This document shows positions 55,451 through 64,000 of a DNA stretch of 64,000 bases, piece by piece. The notes under the pieces are model-generated. The model had not been told where the DNA came from. It searched no databases and saw only the letters and a list, made by a program, of their open reading frames with translations. The translations under genes and the position numbers were made by a program. The stretch is from the NCBI RefSeq assembly GCF_027409185.1, contig NC_084468.1, positions 103,974,001 through 104,038,000 of the forward strand, in the 5' to 3' direction. Each line of letters begins with the position of its first letter. The first letter of the stretch is position 1. This DNA comes from Cynocephalus volans (lineage: Eukaryota; Chordata; Mammalia; Dermoptera; Cynocephalidae).

Positions 55451-55935
55451 AACAAAGGCATCATCATGCCACTCTCCCTTCAGCCTGGATGAAGAGAACA
55501 GGCTATCACTTAGTCCTGCTGAAATGGCAATGACTTCAATACGGGGTTTGTATAAAGTAGAATCTCACCAAGTCTAAGATTAATTCTTAAAAACATTGAT
55601 AACAAGCAATTTCTTCTTTTAATGGGCCTGAGGAAAAGGATTACAGGAAATGGCTTTCCAATCTAATGTACAATGGAAGAAAGACTTGTAAATAAAACTG
55701 AAAAATATATGGATTCCAAGATGCTTATTGTGTTTCTTCTAACAGATTCATTATGAAACCAAATGCCATGAAGTTTTTGTAAAAGGAAATGGAGAATTTC
55801 TGAATCAGCTTCAGTAAACAATACTAAAGAGTAAATGACTTCATGAAGTTAAAAACCTCATCTAAGAAACAAAATAACATTTGCTCTTTGGGGGATATTT
55901 CATTGTTTGACCACCTCAATGAGAATATATTTATA

Positions 55936-56044
55936 TGAGCTGGCTGGTTAGCTCAGTTGGTTAGAGCATGGTGCTGATAACACCAAGGTCTGGGGTTGAA
56001 TCCCTTAACTGGTGAGCAAAAAACAAACAAACAAACAAACAAAA
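55936..56044 (+). mobile_element. Monomeric tRNA-Ile SINE
   Basis: GGCTGGTTAGCTCAGTTGG, AGAGCATGGTGCTGATAACA and CCAAGG, with the B-box-like GGGGTTGAATCCC, match tRNA-Ile through both promoter boxes, then a (CAAA)n tail. Target duplication ATATTTATA at 55927-55935 and 56045-56053. It is a SINE and not a functional tRNA gene, because the acceptor pairing is lost and it has an A-tail. Confidence 0.95.
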
Positions 56045-56669
56045 ATATTTATAGTACTGGATTACTTTAGGCACTTAATTTTTTGAATTATCTACCATTA
56101 TTTTCTTATTTTTAAAAAGCAGAGATGGCCAGATTCTCAATAAACTGTTATCAAAGTTTTTGTGGAATCCTTTGGCATGTGGCAGATTACTGAATGTAGT
56201 TTTCCATAACTAGCATATAAATTTGGTGTGTTTCAGATAAATGTACTAAAAATGTGGTGAATTTAGCATTTGAAACATTGTGAGTAAAAAACTGTGTCTC
56301 TAGATTATGTAACAAACACTTGTTTCTTTAACCACTGGTCTTTGGTCTTCATAATTCTGCTCACTTGTGACTGTTTTCTCCTCCTGTATTTGGAAGTAGT
56401 GTGCGTACTGGCTTGATAGAACAATGAAGAATGAGTTTTCCTGAACAAAACTGTAGATTTATGTTTTACCTGATTCTACTCAGCAATACACCTTCCTTTA
56501 CCCCTCTGCTTTCATCCCCTTTATCAAAATTTACCTGGCCTGAATTTCACCTTTTTAGGACACAGGTTATGTTTTCCCTAGGAAATCAGTAATAACAATC
56601 AATGGTTGTTATTTTCCCCAAATGTCTTATTGCCTTTAGCAATAACTTCTGGAGATAATTTTATTTTTA

Positions 56670-56880
56670 AAAACTCATATATGATGTTTACTGGGTGCCA
56701 GACACTTCGTAAATCACTTTGTAAATATACTGAGAGAACTATAAGGTTACCTCCATTTAAGATTTTCATTACAAGGGGCACACGGGGTTAAGTGACTTCC
56801 TTGGGTCACGTGGGTAGTTAGGGTCACCTAGAGAGGCTAGCTTCAGGATTTGTGTTCTGAGCCCCTACACACGTCACTTT
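56670..56880 (-). mobile_element. MIR SINE remnant
   Basis: GTTTACTGGGTGCCAGACAC, GGTTAAGTGACTTCCTTGGG and TTGTGTTCTGAGCCCCTACA are in reversed MIR order. Confidence 0.75.
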
Positions 56881-57299
56881 TGGGTCTAGGGTAGCTTGAA
56901 CAGCCAGGTAAAGAGGGGAAGAAGGCATCTAAATAGACCATGGTGGAGAGATGTTGGGGATCCCTTGCACCAAACCTACTTTTCTTGTTCTGACATTAAA
57001 TGTAATCTCACTTACTTAAATTAATATCACATCATTTTATTTGAAACTTTTATTTTGGGGACAAATAATTTAGGAAATAAAATATAAACAAACTAAAACT
57101 CTTCATAATTCTGTCTTCGGAAGGATAGTTTTTCTTTAATTTTCTTCTTACAAGATTTTTCATGTTTTCTTTTAAACTATGGCATGCTACTTCATTTTTG
57201 AAGCAAAAAGTTGCTAGCAACAGGACCGTTTTTGAGAATTTTATCATACAGTTCAAGACAGATATATTAAAGTGTTATGAAACCAATGCATTTAGATGG

Positions 57300-57570
57300 C
57301 AGTCTGGCTGCTGACTTTCCACCTCCTCAATAGCTCTCGTCCCATTCTTCTTACTCCCACGCCTCAGCTCAGGCCCTCAGTATTGGGCTCTTAGATAACT
57401 AGATGGGCTCTGTAACTGGTCTCCTCGCTCTGGTTTCACATGCCTCAGAGAGCTGCCAGAGGGATGTTTTAAATCACCTGTTGTTATACCGCTGCTTAAA
57501 ATACTTCAGTGGCTCCCCACCACTGTCATCAAAATATCCATAGCATTGTTTTTATCATTATATACAGACT
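57300..57570 (+). mobile_element. L2 ORF2/3' remnant
   Basis: TAACTGGTCTCCTCGCTCTG, GCCAGAGGGATGTTTTAAAT, GCTTAAAATACTTCAGTGGC and TCCCCACCACTGTC follow the forward L2 consensus around the end of ORF2. Confidence 0.75.
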
Positions 57571-57702
57571 GTTATGTGCTTTATAAATTATTTCATTCAC
57601 AATATTTTATGTATAGTCTAAAACATACCAAAAAGAAAATTGAAAAGAATGAGATAAAAGATGAAATAAGCAATATTTTTAAACGAGTTTTTATTTTACT
57701 TT

Positions 57703-57759
57703 CTTTCTTTTTTTTGTTATAACGCTATGCTCTAACCAACTGAGCTAACTGGCCAGCCC
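57703..57759 (-). mobile_element. Retroposed 5' half of a tRNA-Ile-like SINE or tRNA
   Basis: On the minus strand GGGCTGGCCAGTTAGCTCAG continues TTGGTTAGAGCATAGCGTTATAAC..., stops in the anticodon loop and passes straight into an A-rich tail. Flanked by TATTTTACT at 57692-57700 and 57760-57768. The second half of the tRNA-like unit is absent. Confidence 0.8.
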
Positions 57760-58239
57760 TATTTTACTATCTTGACAGTACAGAAAGTCTTTTTACTCTC
57801 GTTGACCAGAGGTTTATTTTATAGAGAGAACAATGTAATTGACAGACTATGATTTTGAAAATCTTGGTGTGACTCCATGTGGTACAATGATTCAAAGTTC
57901 CAATGAAATTTTGATTTATTTCCGTACTTGAAGTTAAAGACTGTCATAGCTGAAAAAGGTAACCTCTTAACATATGTAGATGCACGTTGAAAAACGAATC
58001 ACTAGCTGATAATCATTTTTCATTCTCATCAACCAATCATGCAAATTTTTTGTTGCAAGTTGACTAGTAGATTTCATTCTTCTCTGATGTCCACCTTTGT
58101 TTATACAAACTAATTGGAATAGTCTACATTTTTAGTGTTAAAACTTCACTGTAATTTTTTGGGAAGATATGAAAATGGATTAGAAAAGTTTTTCCTAGTT
58201 AATTATACAAATATGATATTTTAAAAGAATAATGCTCTT

Positions 58240-59640
58240 ATATAGTGTTTAGTCAAAAAATCACATTACAGATATGTTTTCGACAACTCTTTTCAAAACA
58301 TTCTCTCTTGTTTATCCATTTCTTTTTTAAAAGTTGCTTTCAAAGCAATTTCTTGTTGGGGCGTATTGTGTTTATTATTCCAAAATATAGGTCAGGTGAC
58401 CAACAACTAAGAGCCAGTTGTCATCTTAGAAAATGTCAGCTAGTCTGGAGCACTCATTTATGTGATAGGTAAAACTGTGAGACATCTTTAGGTTCTACAA
58501 CTCTTTCAAGGGTTTACAAGTGATACCATTGACCCTTGGTGGTACAAATTTCTCTGATATAAAAGCTTTTCCTTGTAACTCCCTATATCATTGCAACATG
58601 TTTTAAAGATTCTGGTATAGTTTAAATGTGAGTTTCTATAAAATTAATCATATTCGTGACATACTGCAGCACTTTTGCACTTCTATTTTCAACTTATTTT
58701 GCTTCATGACCTTGCCTACAAGTAATGTGCTGAATAAATTTGATGTGGGGCACCTTAATAGGCACCTTATCCTAGAATCTTTTTTTGTTAATTCCTTTTA
58801 AAGCAGGTGCTCCATTAATGATTTTATTTACAGAGTTTTCATAGAACATTTATTTTCTTAAATTGAAGAATTCATTTACTTTCGAGAATGTATCTTCAGT
58901 ATCTTTCCTTATTGGATCCTCGAAGAAGTAGTTCTTCATCTTTTTCAGTGTTGAAATAGAATCTAAAAAATTTCACAGGCCAAGATATATCAGAAACATA
59001 CGTTCCTTTATCCACTTACACAGCCAACTTCCTCCATTTTGTAGTTTGTTCTGTTATTATTAATACCAATTTCCTCGTGCTTTCTTCTTTGCATCTTCAA
59101 CAGTATTTGCTCAAAAAAAAAAAAAATCCTGGTTTGTTGGCATATTGTATTACTTTAGCCATTTTTAATGGTACCCATGAAGATCTTTCTAAACATTACC
59201 ATTTCGTTTAAATTCTGTAAAGCTTTAGATTATCTATTGCCTGACTTCAACCATGGTTGAAAAAACAAATCTAGAAGTTTTTCTTGTTCTGGATGCTTAG
59301 GTCTTAAATATTTTCCTAATCCTGGTTGCTTCACACTACTGCTAGCTAATATCATAGAGCATAATAAGGCAAAGTTCTTCATAACAACAGTGGATATAAA
59401 TCGATATTCCAGACAATCTTCTTGATAATTTTGTATATTTTACCTACCTGTCATGTATGATTAAACAGTAGTGGTTTTTTGTCTCACAATATGGCTGATG
59501 AAGAGGGTGCAGAAACGTAGAGAAGGATCAGCTCTGCCATATTTTCATTGTTCTCCTGCGCTTGAAATGTGTTATCTTTAATTAACAGCTTCCGTTTGGA
59601 AATATTTTGAAACTTGTGTCATTTTGTGAAAGTTGATTTA
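58240..59640 (-). pseudogene. Degraded ZBED/hAT-transposase-like gene copy
   Basis: The minus strand at about 59,410-59,240 encodes a BED-finger-like stretch, FALLCSMILASSSVKQPGLG followed by KYLRPKHPEQEKLLDLFFQP. It matches the C-x2-C / SMKPSKLKRHL / KHPE / FF pattern of ZBED5/SCAND3/FAM200-type domesticated hAT transposases, with the second Cys lost. Further along, shorter matches occur in changing frames (MINFIETH near 58,650; LADIF near 58,430). Many stops and frame changes rule out function. The family call rests mainly on the BED-like part. It could be an old retrocopy or the relic of a Charlie/Buster-type transposon. It lies antisense to SYNPO2 in intron 1. Confidence 0.45.
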
Positions 59641-60504
59641 GTTGAAACAAGATAGTTATATGGAAATTCACACAAGCACAGTACAGCGTATTGCAATGTG
59701 CTGAAAGAGAATGAATGCATGAGAAAGTCTCTTTTTCCTTCACCACATGCCAGGTCCCTTTTTTGGTGGGGTTACCTCAACTACTGTAGGAAATACAGTT
59801 ATGGCCCACAGACCAGACTAGAACAGGGTATCTCTGTCAGTCCATATATTAAAGTAGATTAAATGATAGCACTCATTTCCTTTTCATTTTGTAGATGAAA
59901 ATAAGTGTACGTTAAGAGTCCAGTTGGTTTCACACATGTGTGGGGGAAGAGTCTTCCAGAAATGGGATCCTACAGTTACAAGAGCCTTGAGACAGAACTG
60001 TGTTTGGTATGTTCAGGGAACAGTACAGATGCCAATGTAGTGGCACATATTTCCATGAGAAATTGTTATAAGAAGTCCAGTCTTTCACAGTGATAAAAAT
60101 GAAAAACTCTGTCCTGGGAACCCTGGCCATGTGGTTATTTTCCCGTCATTAAATGATTAAATACTGGTCCTACGAGAAAAACTTTGAACTGTGGTCTTTG
60201 TATTTTCTCTACATTTATTTCTGCTTTCCATAATGTAGCAGCTCACTGACCACTCTATTGAACATTTTATTTAAATGAATAATTACTGCTGCCTCTTTTG
60301 TAGAAGTTTGGTTAAAAATAATATTAAAGTAATCTTTCCTCTTCCTCTGAAATTGATTCTCCCAATGAGAGAAGAGGAATTTAAACAGTGTTGAAGAGAA
60401 TTTGATACAGATTCTGTTTATTTTGACCTCGATGTCTGACCTAGAGCAAAGAAGAGTTTTTATATTTCCTAGTGTATCTTAATTTTAGTTTTCTTTCAAA
60501 AAAG

Positions 60505-60660
60505 AGGTGATTTTATGTATTTATTTACTTATTACATTTTTATTGAAACATTGTACATATTTATGGGCTACAGAATTGTATTTCAATATATGTATACAAT
60601 GTGTGTTGATCTATTCAGGGTAATTAGCCTAGATATTGTTTGGAAACTGACCCATTGAAA
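60505..60660 (-). mobile_element. L1 3' UTR fragment, reverse orientation
   Basis: CATTGTACATATTTATGGGC and ATATGTATACAATGTGTGTT match the same reversed L1 3' module seen at about 23,770. Confidence 0.6.
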
Positions 60661-60669
60661 GGACAAAAG

Positions 60670-60965
60670 CATTTCAATTCTGGCTAATGCTTGCTGTGTA
60701 GCTTGAAATACATTTTTCTGAGCCTCAGTTTCCTCATCTCCAAAATAGGGTACTATGTAATAAAATTGCTGTTTTCATAGGTAAAAAAGATTGAACTATA
60801 CTCAGTTTTACGGGTGAGGAAACTGAGAACTAAAGAACCAGCTAATAATATATCTTGCAAGGGTTTGTAAGGATTGTGTATTAAGAAGATTACCTGGCAC
60901 ACAGTAATAATCATGCAGTAGAAGAGTTTGTTATTGTCATTATTATTCTAATTAGAGGAAGACAT
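60670..60965 (+). mobile_element. MIR SINE remnant
   Basis: CTGAGCCTCAGTTTCCTCAT, ACCTGGCACACAGTAATAAT and GTTATTGTCATTATTATT follow MIR order. The middle contains an inverted-looking MIR piece (ACGGGTGAGGAAACTGAG), perhaps a nested second copy. Confidence 0.7.
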
Positions 60966-61344
60966 AACTGTCTTCTACTCAGGTTTTGTTACCTTCGGGA
61001 ATTAAGAAAGGCAGCAACCCAATTCCTTGTACTTGAAAATCAGGAGCACAAAAGCCAGAAAGAATAATTTGTGATGAGTCTGTCACCCAGTGCAAATTTT
61101 CATTTTTGATAAATAACATTTCACAAAATATTTTCAGTATCAACAAGATTTTTTTTTGTTATGCAGTTTAATCAGTTTAAGGTAACAGATCCCAAACATA
61201 TATTTTACAAGGCCAAATAAAATTAAACTGTTGTCCCACAAAAATAATACAGATTTTAAAAATGGAAGTGCCTCAAGCTATAAAGAATTAACTGCATGTA
61301 ATTCTGTTGAGCTCTATCTAGGATGAGTAACCTTTTATTATTCC

Positions 61345-61900
61345 AATCATATTAGTCTCTGGGCCTTAGTTTCCTCATTTGTAAAACAGGTATAGTGATA
61401 GCACCTATGCAGTAGATTGGATACCCCTCTAAACCTCACTGAAGTTTAAATCCCCACTGTAACTGCTGAGGGTGGGAAATCCTATTATGGTAATTGAAAA
61501 GTGGGGCCTTGAAGAGGTGATTAGACTGTAGGACCATGTGGGTAGTGAAAGGATTAATAATGGGGTCAGGGGCGTGATTCTAGGAGCTTTAAAAGAAAAG
61601 CACATGGGAAGTTTTCTCTCTCTGCTCTGCCATTTTCTGCAATGTGAGACCCCTAGGTCACTGTCGCCACCACCAAGGCCTACACCAAACATGTTCCCTG
61701 GACTTCCTGGCCTCTAAAACTATAAGCAATAAACTTCATTTTCTTCATAAATCAGCCAGTTCCACGTATTTTGTTATAAGCAAGAAACAGACTAAAACAA
61801 CCTATCTCCAAGGATTGTTTTCAGGGTTAGAAACTATACATGCAAATTACTTAGCAAACAAGAAACATTCAAGGGTTTTTTAAGATTACTATGATCATGT
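61345..61900 (+). mobile_element. MIR SINE split by an LTR
   Basis: GGCCTTAGTTTCCTCATTTG and GATAGCACCTA lie before the LTR, and CCTATCTCCAAGGATTGTTT lies after it. Joined, they read as a normal MIR. Confidence 0.8.
61408..61799 (+). mobile_element. ERVL-MaLR-type solo LTR with 5-bp target duplication
   Basis: Starts TGCAGTAGATTGGATACC and ends CAGACTAAAACA. Flanked by ACCTA at 61403-61407 and 61800-61804. 392 bp, the same subfamily as 25772-26205. No internal viral sequence. Confidence 0.95.
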
Positions 61901-63066
61901 TTGTGGTTATTCTAATTTTATTTAACCAACTTTTATGAGATCAAGACATATTTGCTGTCTTCGATTCAATGCTTTTTGAGACTTGGATGTCGTTGGAAGG
62001 ACTCCTGCAGTCCTCGGGGTCTCTCCCTAGGAGGTGGCATTTAATGGTTTCAGAATGTTGCCTCACACTCATGGAATAACCCATCACACTTTAATTGGAA
62101 ACAGCATATGGAAATAATCACAAAGAGAAAAAATCATTTCAAGTGCTTTGAAAATATAAAAGAAAATAAATTGTCCCTGGTAAGTAAATATAGGACACTG
62201 ATCTCTGAATAGTCAGGAAAATTCTGTGCCAGGGCCTTTGGCAAAAGCTAATGAGCATTTCATTCCCTCCCCCACGTCCACTCCCACACTCTTGTATTCT
62301 AAATTAGAAGATGTTATTACTATATAAGGCTGCTTTTTCTAAGTAAACGATAATGCATTAAACTCCTTGGTGTTTTTAGCTTTTCAAACAGTGGTGAGTT
62401 ATTTTCATCAGTCAAGATCATGCTAAAATGAAAAACATAATCTGTAAAAGGAGAGTCAGATAATACTATAGAAGTCACCTTATTTTTTTTTCTTTCATTA
62501 AAAACACAACACTTTCCATTGGATGGTGCTCAGCACGACTGCTCTTAGAATGAATTGTGTAAATATTATATTACATTTATTGGCTGCTGCAGGGAGTCAA
62601 AATGCGGTGATCCATTTTGAGGTCTCCAATCTTTTGGCTGTCTGCCTGCCAGATGGGGAAATGCTGATCAGAACGATCTCATCCTGGGGCAGAGAGGTAG
62701 TCAAAGAGAAGGAGCTCATCACTGCAGCCTTCCCCAACTCCAAAATGACCGAGTAGCTTCACGTTCACTAGGTTACCTTCAGCTGCGGACATGGACGAAG
62801 AATAGACACAAATGCATTTAAGGATCCCATTATGATATTTATTCCAGTATAGTCTTCATTACCTTTGACTACTCTGACCCTCTGCTTCTTTCTTACTTGA
62901 GAAGGAAAATTCCTTCTTCTCTGTCTTTACTGCCCCCATTCTCTTAATTCTCATTCATTCTTGATCTAGTTCTTTTTATGCCTCTCTTTTCCCCATAGCT
63001 TCCTAAGCAAATCGAGACAGCAAATCTAATGTTGCCTTTCATGCAGAAGAAAGAGGAGTGATACCT

Positions 63067-63067
<1 letters not shown>

Positions 63068-63104
<37 letters not shown>
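63068..63104. repeat. (TG)n microsatellite
   Basis: About 18 TG units in SYNPO2 intron 1. Confidence 0.95.
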
Positions 63105-64000
63105 ATAGAGTGTGAGAGCACATAGGAAGTTGTGCATAAGTGTTTTTTAATTGACTTTCATGGAAAGGTAACAACATACTAGATCTTTCCATTCAGGGTT
63201 GAGATGAACTATTGTAGAAAGTTATTTTGCTTTTATAGGCATTGCTTGATTTTCCAGGAGCGTATTTTAACAGCCCAACATTTCTCTCATAGAAACTTTT
63301 TAAGGATTCTAAGGCCTTTTACCTCCTTTCATTGTGCCACGTCCTGTCCCTTCCCCTTGCCATACACGCAGCTTTCCTGTCTGAGCAGTTCGCTTCTTCC
63401 AGTGAGGCTATTTTCATTTTCTCCAGAACATGTTATGTTTATTCTTCCCCCAAGTCTCAGTGAGTTTGCCCATGCTCTTTTTAAAAATGGAATGTCCCTC
63501 TATTTCTCCTAGGCACACAGTAGGTATACAATAAAGACTTTATTATTTTTTAACTGACTGATTAACAATGATTCCTTGTTTTTGGTTTAGTAAGTGATAA
63601 AATTGCATTCAATTAAAAATATTTTGGGGGGATGTTCATAAACTTCATCAGAATCTTTGAGGATGAAAACATTAGCTGAAGTTCATGATCTGCACAAAAT
63701 GCAAGTGGGAGCTGGAAGATGATTATGCTGCAGAATTGAAAAAGGGTGGAGGGCAGAGAGATGGGGACAGAGATGGCAGGGACTAGGGATCTGTAGCACA
63801 GCCTGAAACAAGGACATCCTTGCTAACAAACTGGAACTCTTACCTAGGCCCAAGTGTCCTGGAGCCAAGGTGGCTAGGGAGATTTCAGCCCTTGGTATGC
63901 CTTCCTATTTTGCACCTAAACAAACAAAATATTATTGTTTTGATACAGCCAATGTTATGATAGAGACTTGTTTCTCACGAATGTTTATAGTTAGAAGATT

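Larger units (their letters stand above)
50471..64000 (+). other. SYNPO2: SYNPO2 intron 1 (partial)
   Basis: At least 13.5 kb of intron on the SYNPO2 sense strand, running past the right edge. It is AT-rich and carries the SINEs, LTR, MITE and pseudogene fragments listed separately. No second SYNPO2 exon was recognised. The stretches 50,471-51,635, 53,819-54,898, 59,641-60,504 and 61,900-64,000 hold nothing else I can support apart from listed microsatellites. Confidence 0.85.

Noticed and set aside
55936-56044. A tRNA-Ile gene
   Set aside because: The tRNA likeness covers the promoter boxes, but the acceptor stem does not pair and there is an A-rich tail with a target duplication, so it is a SINE.
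63068-63104. CRISPR-like or tandem-repeat array
   Set aside because: The TG, CA, TC and GA runs here are plain microsatellites; no spaced repeats exist and the genome is mammalian.

Overview
This window reads as eutherian nuclear DNA, most probably from a colugo (Dermoptera). It carries two exons recognisable by their protein sequence and a dense background of mammalian repeats (MIR, L2, L1, ERVL-MaLR LTRs, hAT and mariner relics). Several young SINEs look like a monomeric or dimeric tRNA-Ile. Their heads match tRNA-Ile (GGTTAGCTCAGTTGGTTAGAG) and two tRNA-like units are joined by TATATAGG. To my knowledge that design is the CYN/t-SINE type of colugos. The species call rests on this alone and is an inference.

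Layout. From 1 to about 5,200 lies the 5' end of SEC24D (COPII coat cargo adaptor) on the minus strand: part of intron 2, the first coding exon (2623-2781), intron 1, and a GC-rich TATA-less promoter with exon 1 candidates (about 4,730-5,270). From about 50,000 to the right edge lies the 5' end of SYNPO2 (synaptopodin-2/myopodin) on the plus strand: a pyrimidine tract, a MEF2-type site, a GC-rich 5' UTR with a short upstream ORF, coding exon 1 (ATG at 50366, splice donor after 50470), and about 13.5 kb of intron 1. The genes stand head to head about 45 kb apart, as I recall for human 4q26, where SEC24D and SYNPO2 are neighbours with opposite strands.

The interval between them holds no intact gene that I can recognise. 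It contains a degraded GPR33-like chemoattractant-receptor pseudogene (28.2-29.2 kb), an orphan KRAB-A exon (20.3-20.4 kb), LTRs with 5-bp target duplications, L1/L2/MIR remnants and tRNA-Ile SINEs. In SYNPO2 intron 1 there is a probable ZBED/hAT-type transposase-like pseudogene on the minus strand, a mariner MITE, and a retroposed 5' tRNA half.

The two genes work in different systems: SEC24D in ER-to-Golgi cargo export, SYNPO2 in actin and Z-disc organisation in muscle. No operon-like link is expected. I found no convincing undescribed system. The best leads are the GPR33 copy outside its usual locus, paired unfolded-protein-response-type motifs at SEC24D, the polyalanine uORF plus MEF2 site at SYNPO2, an unexplained 70-bp duplication, and the orphan KRAB-A exon. 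Repeat names are given from recognition of consensus-like phrases, not from a database run; boundaries are approximate unless target-site duplications are quoted.
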